In this document: piece by piece, positions 1 through 8,871 of the stretch
Numbering within the stretch: the first letter of the stretch is position 1
How the letters are laid out: each line of letters starts with the position of its first letter
Position numbers and translations under genes: made by a program
Notes under the pieces: model-generated
Database searches by the model: none
The model's input: only the letters and a program-made list of their open reading frames with translations
Told to the model about the DNA's origin: nothing
Assembly (NCBI GenBank): GCA_903851035.1
Contig: CAINND010000106.1
Location: 1-44,859, forward strand
Direction: 5' to 3'
DNA length: 44,859 nt
From: an uncultured Acidobacteriota bacterium
GTDB taxonomy: Bacteria; Acidobacteriota; Terriglobia; Terriglobales; Acidobacteriaceae

Positions 1-412
1 ATGCCGATTTCGCCGTTGTCCCTGCCGCTGCTTTCGGCAACCTTTGCCGTAACAGCCAAACTCCATCTTGCCCTTGCCCTTCAACCTCCCGATTTAATTC
101 CACCCGTGATGCCGATGGTGGATTGCGTTCGTGCGGCCAATCCCTTCCGAAATTTACAAACCTGGCGCGGCCCGGGCTGCAGAATCCTGCAATACCCGAA
201 GTCCGACAGAGCGGACTATAGTCTTTGTGTCGCAGGGTGGGAAATACTTTGTTTAGCTTGATCCATTGCGTACACGTCTGACATGCAGAACGGATGACTA
301 CTGGATACAACTACGGTCAAAGAGTGGTAACAGTTAGCGGATATTCCGGCCGTTGCCTGCCGCAAAGCCCATGCTGTATCATCCGCGTTTTCCGTAACCT
401 ACCGAGGAATCA
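1..412. other. Left-edge region without a supported gene
   Basis: No convincing gene is visible here. A plus-strand open frame over 1-261 has no ribosome binding site, a proline-rich low-complexity start and no family resemblance, so it is not called. On the minus strand, codons from about 59 down to 1 have plausible third-position GC and could be the start of a gene leaving the window, but no good start signal supports it. The only useful signal is the promoter near 353-382. Confidence 0.5.
353..382 (+). promoter_or_regulatory. Putative sigma-70 promoter of the hydrolase gene
   Basis: TTGCCT at 353-358 and TATCAT at 377-382 are separated by 18 bp and match four of six and five of six consensus bases. 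Transcription would begin near 389, leaving a short leader that carries the GAGG ribosome binding site at 404-407. Called by eye only. Confidence 0.4.
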
Positions 413-415
413 TTG

Positions 416-1270
416 ATGAACGAACGATTGGGTGCCAACGCTGCGACCGGAGAGGTAAAAGAGCTTACGGTGCAGGGAAGAGGCTTTTCCTATTTTGAAA
501 CCGGTTCTGGGACGACCATCGTGCTGGTGCACGGGCTCTTTGGCGACTATCTTGACTGGGCTCCCGTGCTCGCTCCGCTCTCTGACCACAATCATGTCAT
601 CGCCCTGGACCTGCCGGGCTTTGGCCATAGCGATGCACCGGCAGGCGGCTGCACGCTGGATGCCTACGCCGAATCGCTGGAAGCTTTCTTCGCCGCGCTC
701 GATCTCAAGGACTTCCTGCTGGTGGGCAACTCGCTGGGCGGAATGATTTGCAGCTACTACGCCTCGCGGCACCCGCAGCGGCTGCGTGGATTGGCACTTG
801 TCTCCTCGGCCGGCATGCGGGCGTACACGGATGCGGAGAGGGCGCTGGCCGCGGAGCGATTCTCCGCCGAGATGCTATCGCTTTTGCAGCCAGAGCACAT
901 TGAGCCGCTGTTCACCATCAACTTTGCGCGGCGCACAGCGCAGCGCGAAGCCTACATGCAGCACCAGCGTACAAAGCTCAACTGGCCGCACCGCGCGGAG
1001 TACTCGCAGGTGCTCTCCGCCTGCGCGCAGATGGCCTTTGCCCATGAGGTGCTTCCCTGGCTGGAGGGCCTGGCGAAACCCATCCTGCTGCTGTGGGGCG
1101 ACGCCGACCCGGTCTTCCCCCTGGAGCTGGCGCAGGCGGCATTGCCGCGCCTGCAGCGGCCCAAGCTGGAGGTCATCCATGAGGCCAGCCACATGCCGCA
1201 GATGGATCAGCCGGAGGGTTTTGTGGCGGCCGTGGAGGGTTTTCTGCGTGCGGCGAAGGGTGCTGCGTAG
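416..1270 (+). CDS. Alpha/beta-hydrolase fold protein
   Basis: A 284-residue alpha/beta hydrolase of the esterase/C-C-bond hydrolase type. The oxyanion-hole HG motif is at residues 39-40, the nucleophile elbow GNSLG at 104-108 (Ser106), the likely acid Asp231 in WGDADP, and the catalytic His259 in EASHMP, so the triad is complete. No signal peptide is seen, so it is probably cytoplasmic. ATG 416 is preferred over TTG 413 because GAGG at 404-407 is well spaced from it. It opens a plus-strand run with a TetR regulator, an outer-membrane receptor and fatty-acid-type enzymes, so an ester or acyl substrate is likely. The exact substrate cannot be read from the sequence. Confidence 0.85.
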   Translation: MNERLGANAATGEVKELTVQGRGFSYFETGSGTTIVLVHGLFGDYLDWAPVLAPLSDHNHVIALDLPGFGHSDAPAGGCTLDAYAESLEAFFAALDLKDFLLVGNSLGGMICSYYASRHPQRLRGLALVSSAGMRAYTDAERALAAERFSAEMLSLLQPEHIEPLFTINFARRTAQREAYMQHQRTKLNWPHRAEYSQVLSACAQMAFAHEVLPWLEGLAKPILLLWGDADPVFPLELAQAALPRLQRPKLEVIHEASHMPQMDQPEGFVAAVEGFLRAAKGAA

Positions 1271-1411
1271 AAAAATCTGCAACGCGGTTGCGAAAGACTC
1301 TTGACAAGCAGAATGGGGCAAAGTAATGTTCCGCCCCGCAAGTACCAGATGCAAGTTGGCAGAGGTCTGGAGTGCAAGAAAAACGGTCATTCGTTTTTAT
1401 TTAAGGAGCCC

Positions 1412-2119
1412 ATGCCCAAGCTCAAAGAACAAGCCGTCGAGCGTAATCAGATACGCATCGAGGATGCCGCCCTCGGGGTTTTTACCCGCCAGGGCTACAA
1501 CGGCACCAGCGTGCGGGAGATTGCCGAGGCCGCCGGCGTTTCGCTGGGCAACATCTACAACTACTACGACTCCAAGGAACAGATTTACACCAGCCTGGTG
1601 CGCCGCTACGGAATGAAAGTGGCGGCCCTGCAGGCGGAAAAGATTGCCCCACTGGCGGGCAACATTGAGCCTGAGAACCTGACCCGCCTGGCCGAGGCCA
1701 TCCGCGAGATCGTGGCGGAGAACTCGGATTTCTGGCGGCTCATGTACATTGACGTCGTTGAGTTCGGCAACAAGCACTTCTCCCACATCTTTCGCGCAGT
1801 GCCGGCGACCCTGCGGGCGATGAATCCGCAGGCGTATGAGGAGTCATCGCCGGGCGATGGGCAAGCCAAGGAATTTGCCTATGCCGCCATCTACATGCAG
1901 TTTGTGACCTACTTCCTGATTGAAACGTTATTTGGTGGAAAGCAGCATCTTGGAATCACTGATGAGGAGGCTATTGCACGGCTGATTGGGCTTGCGACGG
2001 CAAGCCTGGACAAGAGCAGCGGCAAGGCCACGAATGTGAAAACTGGAGGAACATATGCGTCGAAACATCACATGGATCCTGCTGTGCGCCGTTCTGCTGG
2101 CACTGGCCGGCACGCTTAG
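1412..2119 (+). CDS. TetR/AcrR-family transcriptional regulator
   Basis: A 235-residue regulator. An N-terminal TetR helix-turn-helix lies at about residues 12-60, with the recognition segment near VREIAEAAGVSLGNIYNYY followed by the typical SKEQIYTSL helix. The rest is a divergent ligand-binding domain. ATG 1412 is chosen because AAGGAG at 1403-1408 precedes it; an upstream in-frame start would add 37 unlikely residues. Its 3' end runs 65 bp into the next gene, so the two are probably translationally coupled. TetR proteins beside acyl-CoA enzymes often sense acyl-CoA; here that is inferred from context only. Confidence 0.85.
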   Translation: MPKLKEQAVERNQIRIEDAALGVFTRQGYNGTSVREIAEAAGVSLGNIYNYYDSKEQIYTSLVRRYGMKVAALQAEKIAPLAGNIEPENLTRLAEAIREIVAENSDFWRLMYIDVVEFGNKHFSHIFRAVPATLRAMNPQAYEESSPGDGQAKEFAYAAIYMQFVTYFLIETLFGGKQHLGITDEEAIARLIGLATASLDKSSGKATNVKTGGTYASKHHMDPAVRRSAGTGRHA

Positions 2120-5100
2120 CGCGCAAACGGCTACCACCGGCCAGATCACCGGCCTGGTCAGCGACCCCGCAGGTGCGGTGGTCCCGGGCGCCAAAATCGT
2201 GGCCATCAGTGAGGCCGGATCGAAGCGCGAAATTGCCACCGATGCCTCCGGCTATTACCGCCTGCCGCAACTGGCTCCCGGCGTGTATCGCGTGGAGATC
2301 AGCGCCAAGGGCTTTACGGCCGCCAAGGTCACCGGCGTCGTGGTGGAGATCACCAAAACCACGGTCACCAACGTCACTCTGAAGATCGGCACGCAGAGCG
2401 AGGTCATCGAGGTTACCGGCCAGGCCCCGGTCCTGCAGACTGAGTCGGCGGCAACCGGCCAGGTCATCGAGCAGGACACCATCCGTCAACTGCCTTTGCC
2501 GACCCGCAACTTCCAGCAGTTGCTCACGCTCAGCACGGGCGCGCAGGGCAGCCTGCAGAATTCCAGCGACCTGGGCCGCGGCGATGCCACGATCAGCGTC
2601 AATGGCAACCGCACCACCTCGAACTCGGTGGTGGTGAATGGCGTGGATGCCAGCTCGATTGGCACCGGTGCCACGCCCAACCTGGCCGTGCCCGCCACGG
2701 ACACCTTGCAGGAATTCATCGTGCAGACCAGCCTCTATGACGCCACGCAAGGCCGCAACGCCGGCGGCGTGGTGGCTGCGGTCACCAAGAGCGGCACCAA
2801 CAAGTGGCATGGCAACGTGTACGAGTTCCTGCGCAACACCGTGCTGAACGCCAACAACTACTTCCTCAACGAGGGCAAGATCAAGCGCCCGGATTACAAG
2901 CGCAACCAGTTTGGCGGCACCATCGGCGGACCGCTGATGAAGGACCGCGCATGGCTGTTCTTGAGCTACCAGGGAACGCGTGAGACGAACGGCACTTCGC
3001 TGACCAACTCGCTGTCCTCGACCTTCGAGACATCCAAGTACCTGACCGATGATCGCAGCCTCACAGGGCTGAACAACGTGATGGTGAATGAGACCGGGTT
3101 GCCGCTGGCCTACATGGCGCCGCAGGCCTATAACATGCTGACCGCCACGCTGCCGAATGGCCGTCCACTGGTGCCCAGCACGCAGGGCAACGCCAGCGGA
3201 CTGGTCACCATACCGACCATCTCCACGTACCGCGAAGACCAGATGAATGGCAACCTGGACTTCAAGCTGAGCAACGCCAATCACCTCTCGGTGAAGGCCT
3301 TTTTGGCCAACAACCCCACGGTGCAGGGACTGTACAGCTTTGCCGGCATCGGCAACGCCTTGCAGGCTCCGGGCGCGCCCACGGGCTTCAACATGCACCA
3401 GCGGGTGTATGCCGCCACCGACACGCACCTGATTAATCCGCGCACCATCAACGAGTTCAGGTTCGGCTACAGCGGCATCGGCGCACGCTTCCTGCCGCAG
3501 GAGCCCTTTACGGGAGCTGATTTTGGAATCAGCGGACCGTTGCAGGGCCTCTTCCCCGGCGCGCCTACCGTCTCCATCATCAACAAGGTGGATATAGGGC
3601 CCTCGCCGCTGGCTGACAACTTCAGCCAGGTGGAGACCTTCACCTTTGGCGACATGCTGACGCTGAACCGCGGCAAACACACATTTAAGGCCGGCGTCGA
3701 GTACAAGCGGCAGGTGGTGAATATGTTCTTCAACGCCTATACCCGCGGCCAGGTGTTCTTCTCCAGCACGGCTGCCTTCCTGGAAGGCATTCCGCTGATT
3801 ACCCTGCAAGGCTCTGGCGTCAACAACCGCAACATCCGCGCCAACGACTTCTCCGGCTATTTGCAGGACGACTGGAAGGTCAACAAACGCCTGACCGTGA
3901 ACCTGGGTTTGCGCTACGACCTCTTTAACCCGTTCTACGAGACCCACGGCAGGTTTGTGGCCTTTGATCCCGCGCTGGCCAGTGAGAACACCTTCGGCGC
4001 ACTGACCTCCGGCTTTGTGCAGGCCGGCAACGGCAGCCTGCCCGGCATCCCCAAGGTGCAGAACGGCCTGGTTCCGACCGACTACAACAACCTGGCTCCG
4101 CGCATCGGCTTCAGCTACCGGCCCAACTCCAAGAGCAACTCGCTGGTGTTCCGCGGCGGCTTCGGCATGTACTACGACCGCATGAACGCCCGGCTGTACA
4201 ACAGCCAGGTCTTCAACTCGCCGTATGACATGATTGCCATGAACCTGGCTACTTCCAGCTCTTGGCCGTATTTCGGTGCTCCCTTCGTGCAGGTGCCACT
4301 GCCCTCGCAGTTCCCGGTCAGCTTTGGCAACGCAGGCTACTTCCCCTACGGCGGCCCGCCCTGGGTGCTGCCGTCCACCAACGTGAACTTCCCCAGCTAC
4401 ACCATCACGACCAGTCCCACGCTGGTTCCGGTCAGCGGCATCTATCCCAACCGCCACAATTTTGTGACGCCTTATGTGGAGCAGTACAACCTGGATATGC
4501 AGTGGGAAGTGCACAAGAACACCGTGCTGGACATTGGTTATGTGGGCAGCACCGGCCGCAAGCTGACGCAACTGCGTGCTCTCAACCAGCAGACGTATAA
4601 CAACAATCCGTACAGCGGCCCATACTCGGTGGCCATGTCGGCCCTGGCCAGCCCGGTGCTGGGCACCTACTCGGAGGCGACTAGCGCCGCCTCGAGTTAC
4701 AACTCATTGCAGGTTTCGCTGACCGAACGCGGCTGGAAGGGCTTCAGCGGCCTGCTCTCCTACACCTACTCACATTCGATTGACGACTACTCCGGCGGCG
4801 ACGTGAACGACCTGGATGGCATCCCGGGCAACACGCTGCACAACTACTACGCCAGTTCGGACTTCGATCGCCGGCATCGCCTGATTGCCAGCGGAACCTA
4901 TGATGTGCCCAAGCTGTATCACGGCACGGGCGCGGCCAAGTACCTGGCCAACGGATGGCAGTTCGGGACAATCATCACCTTCCAGAGCGGCATTCCGTTC
5001 AACATCATCGGCTACGACTCGGCCTTCGCCTACACGTACTCCAACCTGGCGCCGGGACGCACCATTGGCAGCGCCAAGGGCAGCGGACGTCCGGAGAGCC

Positions 5101-5402
5101 GCCTGGGCGAGTACTTTGACACGACGGCCTTCCAGTTGCCGACAGCCTACAGCACCGACTTCGGCAACCTGCGCAACGTGCTGGTAGGACCGCCACAGAA
5201 GAACATGGACTTTTCCATCGTGAAGTTCATCCCCATCACGGCGGGACAGAAGTTTGAGTTCCGCACGGAGTTCTTCAACCTCTTCAACCATCCGAACTTC
5301 GCCAACCCGGTCAATATTCAGTCCTCGTCGGCCTTCGGAGCAATCGTGAAGACGGCTACCGGACCGCGCGTGGTCCAGTTCGCCTTCAAGTACAGCTTCT
5401 AA
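2055..5402 (+). CDS. TonB-dependent receptor, Oar-like, with N-terminal carboxypeptidase-regulatory domain
   Basis: A 1115-residue outer-membrane protein. A signal peptide ends near residue 23 (LSAQ). A carboxypeptidase-regulatory-like beta-sandwich spans about 27-115, a plug domain about 125-240 (with the VNGNRTTSNSVVVNGVDAS region) and a long beta-barrel the remainder, ending in a terminal aromatic residue (KYSF) as is usual for outer-membrane barrels. This architecture is greatly expanded in Acidobacteriota and generally serves energised uptake of large or hydrophobic substrates. The start at 2055 has GGAGG at 2046-2050, inside the TetR gene. Placement between the regulator and fatty-acid-type enzymes suggests it imports the substrate of this cluster, but no ligand can be assigned. 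Confidence 0.9.
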   Translation: MRRNITWILLCAVLLALAGTLSAQTATTGQITGLVSDPAGAVVPGAKIVAISEAGSKREIATDASGYYRLPQLAPGVYRVEISAKGFTAAKVTGVVVEITKTTVTNVTLKIGTQSEVIEVTGQAPVLQTESAATGQVIEQDTIRQLPLPTRNFQQLLTLSTGAQGSLQNSSDLGRGDATISVNGNRTTSNSVVVNGVDASSIGTGATPNLAVPATDTLQEFIVQTSLYDATQGRNAGGVVAAVTKSGTNKWHGNVYEFLRNTVLNANNYFLNEGKIKRPDYKRNQFGGTIGGPLMKDRAWLFLSYQGTRETNGTSLTNSLSSTFETSKYLTDDRSLTGLNNVMVNETGLPLAYMAPQAYNMLTATLPNGRPLVPSTQGNASGLVTIPTISTYREDQMNGNLDFKLSNANHLSVKAFLANNPTVQGLYSFAGIGNALQAPGAPTGFNMHQRVYAATDTHLINPRTINEFRFGYSGIGARFLPQEPFTGADFGISGPLQGLFPGAPTVSIINKVDIGPSPLADNFSQVETFTFGDMLTLNRGKHTFKAGVEYKRQVVNMFFNAYTRGQVFFSSTAAFLEGIPLITLQGSGVNNRNIRANDFSGYLQDDWKVNKRLTVNLGLRYDLFNPFYETHGRFVAFDPALASENTFGALTSGFVQAGNGSLPGIPKVQNGLVPTDYNNLAPRIGFSYRPNSKSNSLVFRGGFGMYYDRMNARLYNSQVFNSPYDMIAMNLATSSSWPYFGAPFVQVPLPSQFPVSFGNAGYFPYGGPPWVLPSTNVNFPSYTITTSPTLVPVSGIYPNRHNFVTPYVEQYNLDMQWEVHKNTVLDIGYVGSTGRKLTQLRALNQQTYNNNPYSGPYSVAMSALASPVLGTYSEATSAASSYNSLQVSLTERGWKGFSGLLSYTYSHSIDDYSGGDVNDLDGIPGNTLHNYYASSDFDRRHRLIASGTYDVPKLYHGTGAAKYLANGWQFGTIITFQSGIPFNIIGYDSAFAYTYSNLAPGRTIGSAKGSGRPESRLGEYFDTTAFQLPTAYSTDFGNLRNVLVGPPQKNMDFSIVKFIPITAGQKFEFRTEFFNLFNHPNFANPVNIQSSSAFGAIVKTATGPRVVQFAFKYSF

Positions 5403-5415
5403 CCGCACCGCAATC

Positions 5416-5455
5416 CACTCCGGCTGACTGGCATTTGCCAGCCAGCCTGGGTGGA
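5416..5455 (+). other. Long hairpin between receptor and reductase genes
   Basis: Arms at 5423-5433 and 5438-5448 pair at 10 of 11 positions around an ATTT loop, and flanking bases 5416-5421 and 5450-5455 can extend the stem. There is no T-run after it, so it is not a standard intrinsic terminator. It could stabilise or process the mRNA, or tune expression of the downstream enzymes relative to the receptor. Confidence 0.45.
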
Positions 5456-5483
5456 GGTGTGGCCGGAATGAGTGGAGGCAACG

Positions 5484-6266
5484 ATGAAAGAGACAGGATT
5501 GAAAGATAAGGTCGTACTGGTTACCGGCGCGGCGGCCGGCATTGGACGAGCCACCGCCCTGCGCTTTGCCGAAGAGGGCGCGCGCGTGGCCGGTTGGGAT
5601 GTGAGCGACAAGGCGTTTGCCGAACTGGAGCGCGAGATCGTCGCCCGCGGCGGCAAGGCAATGCTGAGCGTGGTCAACGTGACCGACACGAAGGCCGTGG
5701 AGGCCGCTGTGGCCGCCATCGTCAGTCACTGGGGGAGGCTGGATGTGCTGGTGAACAACGCCGGCATCACCCGCGATTCGCAACTCATCAAGTACAAGGA
5801 CGGCGCGGTGCAGGCCACCATGACCGATGAGCAGTTCGACGCCGTCATCAACGTGAACCTCAAGGCGGTCTTCCTCTGCACGCGAGCGGTCTCACCGCAG
5901 ATGATCGCGCAGGGCGGCGGCGTGATTCTGAACGCCAGCTCGGTGATCGGCATTTACGGCAATTTTGGGCAGACAAACTATGTGGCCACCAAGGCGGGCG
6001 TCATCGGCATGACAAGAACCTGGGCGCGCGAGCTCGGCAAGTTCAAGATTCGCGTCAACGCCATCGCTCCCGGCTTTATCGGCACGGAGATGGTGCGGGC
6101 CATGCCTCCAAAGGTGGTGGAGGGTATGATGGCGCGCACTCCGCTGGGCCGGTTGGGCGAGCCGGAAGACATTGCCAACGCCTACTGCTGGCTTGCCAGC
6201 GACCAGGCCAGCTTCATCAGCGGAGCCGTGCTGAGCGTGGACGGCGCCATCGTAATTGGAACGTAG
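5484..6266 (+). CDS. Short-chain dehydrogenase/reductase, FabG-like
   Basis: A 260-residue SDR. It shows the Rossmann glycine motif TGAAAGIG near residues 14-21, NNAG, a catalytic serine in NASSVIG and the YxxxK pair in YVATK. The C-terminal region (APGFIGTEM, SGAVLSVDG) is typical of 3-oxoacyl-ACP reductases. It is longer than a typical FabG because of a short insertion after NNAGITRDS, before the MTDEQFDAV helix. ATG 5484 is preferred over the GTG at 5472 because GGAGG at 5474-5478 is correctly spaced. With the adjacent KAS III-like gene and acyl ligase it probably reduces a 3-oxoacyl intermediate with NAD(P)H. Assignment to housekeeping fatty-acid synthesis is not implied. Confidence 0.85.
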   Translation: MKETGLKDKVVLVTGAAAGIGRATALRFAEEGARVAGWDVSDKAFAELEREIVARGGKAMLSVVNVTDTKAVEAAVAAIVSHWGRLDVLVNNAGITRDSQLIKYKDGAVQATMTDEQFDAVINVNLKAVFLCTRAVSPQMIAQGGGVILNASSVIGIYGNFGQTNYVATKAGVIGMTRTWARELGKFKIRVNAIAPGFIGTEMVRAMPPKVVEGMMARTPLGRLGEPEDIANAYCWLASDQASFISGAVLSVDGAIVIGT

Positions 6267-6312
6267 TACTTAAATATCGCACGCGGAATTTATTCATCGC
6301 AGGAGGCACTTC

Positions 6313-7302
6313 ATGGGACGTTACGCTCGCATCGCTTCCACCGCCATGTACCGGCCGGAGCGGCTCATCAGCAACGATCAGATGCGCGAGTGGTTCAAGC
6401 ACCTGCCGGATTTTGTGGACAAGATGGAAGAGGGCACAGGCATCCGCCAGCGCTGGTGGGCGCCCGAGGATTGGGCTACCAGCGACGTTGCGCTACCCGC
6501 CGCAAAGCTGGCGTTGGAGCGCGCAGGGAAAAAGCCCGAAGACGTGGACCTCATCATCCTGGGCACCGACTCGCCGGATTACGTGACACCCGCCACCAGC
6601 GTGGTGTTGCAGCACAAGCTGGGCGCAAAGAACGCCGGGACGTTTGACGTGGGCTGCGCATGCGCCTCGTTCCCCACGGGCATGACGGCCGGTGCGGGCA
6701 TCATCGCCGCCAATCCGTCCATTAAGACCGTGCTGGTGGTGGGCGTGTATATGATGCACAAGCTGAGCAGCTTGGCAGACCCGATGATCTTCTTCTACGG
6801 GGATGGCGCTGGCGCTGCCGTGCTGGAGGCCGCGGATAAGCCCGGCTTTGCGGGCGCGGCCTTCCAGGCCGATGGCTCCTACGCTAAGAACTGGCTTATC
6901 CCTTCGAGCGGAACCGCCGAGCCGGTGAGCGCCGAGTCGGTGGCCGCTGGACGTCACAAGGTCACGCTGGCCATGCGCTATCCTCCGGAGATCAACGACG
7001 ACGGATGGCCGAAGCTGGTACACAAGCTCGCCACCGGTAACGGATTTAATGTGCAGGATATCGACTTCCTCATCTTTACCCAGGTGCGCAAGGCCACCGT
7101 GGAGCTGGTGATGGGGCGGCTTGGCCTGCCGATGACGAAGACGCACACCATCATGGAAGAGTTCGGCTACACCGGTTCGGCCTGCGTCGGCATGGCGCTG
7201 GACGATGCCGTCGCACACAAGAAGATTAAGGCTGGCGACCTGGTGGTGCTGGTGGGCAGCGGCGTGGGATACAACCAGGCGGCATGCGCCTTCCGCTGGT
7301 AG
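6313..7302 (+). CDS. KAS III (FabH)-like thiolase-fold protein with altered active site
   Basis: A 329-residue thiolase-fold protein of the 3-oxoacyl-ACP synthase III group. The nucleophile is retained: Cys117 in the DVGCACASF segment. The other two canonical residues are not. The family motif HQAN is replaced by TQVR (Thr256 where His is expected), and the Asn of the GNTSAAS motif is replaced by Tyr286 in FGYTGSA. The C-terminal glycine loop (VGSGVGYNQA) is intact. Decarboxylative condensation normally needs His and Asn, so this protein may instead transfer an acyl group or use another chemistry (inference). AGGAGG at 6301-6306 sets the start. It lies between the FabG-like gene and the acyl-CoA ligase, in the same orientation. 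Confidence 0.8.
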   Translation: MGRYARIASTAMYRPERLISNDQMREWFKHLPDFVDKMEEGTGIRQRWWAPEDWATSDVALPAAKLALERAGKKPEDVDLIILGTDSPDYVTPATSVVLQHKLGAKNAGTFDVGCACASFPTGMTAGAGIIAANPSIKTVLVVGVYMMHKLSSLADPMIFFYGDGAGAAVLEAADKPGFAGAAFQADGSYAKNWLIPSSGTAEPVSAESVAAGRHKVTLAMRYPPEINDDGWPKLVHKLATGNGFNVQDIDFLIFTQVRKATVELVMGRLGLPMTKTHTIMEEFGYTGSACVGMALDDAVAHKKIKAGDLVVLVGSGVGYNQAACAFRW

Positions 7303-7320
7303 ACGTGGAGAAATGCTGAG

Positions 7321-8829
7321 TTGATTGCGGGAGACATACTGGGCGAACGCGCGCGGATTCATCCGCACAAGACGGCGCTCGTCTATGTGCCGACGGGTGT
7401 GCGCTACAGCTATGCCGAGCTGGATGCGCATGCCCGCCGCATGGCCGCCCTTTGGTGCGGGCCGCTCGGCCTCGCCAAGGGTGATCGCATCGGCATCCTG
7501 GCGCACAACTCGGTGGAGTACGTGGCGGCCTTCTTTGCCGCGGGTAAGAGCGGAGTTGTGCTGGTTCCGCTGAACGCACGGCAGACGGCGCATGAGCTGG
7601 CATTTGTGGTCGAGGACGCGGGCCTCAGCGCGCTGCTCTACGAGACCGAGTTCGAGCCACTTGCCCGCGAGTTGCAATCTACGCGTCCGGAGATGAAGTT
7701 GCAGCCGCTCGACGGCCCTGCATGGGACGCGGTCGTCGCGGCCGTGGATGAGAATTTTACGAACGCTACATGCTCGCCTGAAGATGTCTACTGCCTGCTC
7801 TACACCAGTGGCACTACGGGACGGCCCAAGGGCGTGATGCTGCCGCACCGGATGATCGTGTGGAACGCCTACAACACGGCCATCAGTTGGCAACTGCGCG
7901 ACTCGGACGTCATCCCCATTTTCACCCCCATGTATCACGCCGGTGGGCTGACGGTGTTTCTAACGGCCGGGCTGCTGCTGGGCTGCACCATGGTGCTGCA
8001 TCGCGGCTTTAACGCCGGCGAAGTGTGGCAGTGGGTGGAGCGTGAACGCGTGACGGTGCTGATGGCTGTGCCGACGATCTTCAAGATGCTGATGGAGGCT
8101 CCTGAGTTCGCGACCATTGATCTTTCCGGCGTGCGCTGGTTCATCAGCGGCGGTGCGCCTTTGCCGCTCTATCTCATTGAGGCTTACCTCCAGCGCGGCA
8201 TTCTCTTCAAGCAGGGCTACGGACTCACTGAGGTGGGCGTGAACTGCTTTGCCATCAGTGATGAAGACGCGCGCGTGAAGCTCGGCTCCATCGGACGTCC
8301 GTTCTTGTTCACCCAGGCGCGGCGCGTGGATGAGCAGGGAAGAGATGTTGCGGCCGATGAGATCGGCGAACTCTTGCTGCGCGGGCCGCACGTCTGCCTC
8401 GGCTACTGGCAGAATCCGCAGGCCACTGCCGCAGCGCTCGACGCCGAGGGTTGGTTCCATACCGGCGACAAGGCGCGGGTGGACGACGAAGGCTTCTATT
8501 ACATTGTGGGCAGGGCCAAGGAGATGTTCATCTCCGGCGGCGTCAACGTCTACCCGGCGGAGGTTGTGTCAGCGCTGCTGCTGCACCCGTCAGTGGAGGA
8601 CGCTGCCATCCTTGGCGTGGAGCACGAGAAGTGGGGCGAGGTTGGCGCGGCATTCGTCGTGCTGCGCGCGGGCTCCGTGGCCAGCATCGAAGAGTTGACG
8701 GAGTTTCTCTCCCAGCGGCTGGCGCGATACAAGGTTCCGCAGCATTGGCAGTTCGTCCGCGAATTGCCGCGCAACGCCTACGGCAAGGTCATCAAGGCCG
8801 AACTGGAAAAGCTGCTGCCAAAAAAATAG
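7321..8829 (+). CDS. AMP-forming acyl-CoA synthetase/ligase
   Basis: A 502-residue adenylate-forming ligase. It shows the phosphate-binding loop YTSGTTGRPKG, the A5 motif YGLTE, the TGD motif, and the C-terminal lysine region PRNAYGKVIK needed for adenylation. These enzymes activate a carboxylic acid with ATP and load it onto CoA. The N-terminal segment (GDILGERARIHPHKTAL) matches the family's usual start, so the TTG at 7321 is taken as the start; a GGAG at 7307-7310 lies 10 bp upstream and no better ATG exists. It ends the plus-strand lipid-type cluster and converges on nuoN. Medium- or long-chain or aryl acids are all possible substrates. Confidence 0.88.
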   Translation: MIAGDILGERARIHPHKTALVYVPTGVRYSYAELDAHARRMAALWCGPLGLAKGDRIGILAHNSVEYVAAFFAAGKSGVVLVPLNARQTAHELAFVVEDAGLSALLYETEFEPLARELQSTRPEMKLQPLDGPAWDAVVAAVDENFTNATCSPEDVYCLLYTSGTTGRPKGVMLPHRMIVWNAYNTAISWQLRDSDVIPIFTPMYHAGGLTVFLTAGLLLGCTMVLHRGFNAGEVWQWVERERVTVLMAVPTIFKMLMEAPEFATIDLSGVRWFISGGAPLPLYLIEAYLQRGILFKQGYGLTEVGVNCFAISDEDARVKLGSIGRPFLFTQARRVDEQGRDVAADEIGELLLRGPHVCLGYWQNPQATAAALDAEGWFHTGDKARVDDEGFYYIVGRAKEMFISGGVNVYPAEVVSALLLHPSVEDAAILGVEHEKWGEVGAAFVVLRAGSVASIEELTEFLSQRLARYKVPQHWQFVRELPRNAYGKVIKAELEKLLPKK

Positions 8830-8851
8830 GCCGCAGCGCAAGGCAGCGGCC
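8820..8851 (-). terminator. Rho-independent terminator of the nuo operon
   Basis: On the minus strand a GGCCGC/GCGGCC hairpin (8829-8851) is followed by TATTTTTTT. It lies just after the nuoN stop and overlaps the last codons of the convergent acyl-CoA ligase gene. Confidence 0.75.
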
Positions 8852-8871
8852 CATCCATTCCGAACAATCTG

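Noticed and set aside
1-261. An 86-codon open frame at the left edge
   Set aside because: It has no ribosome binding site, biased composition and no recognisable family.
1971-4571. An 866-codon open frame on the minus strand opposite the TonB receptor
   Set aside because: It is an antisense shadow of a high-GC gene, rich in Gly, Val, His and Arg, with no recognisable domain or ribosome binding site.
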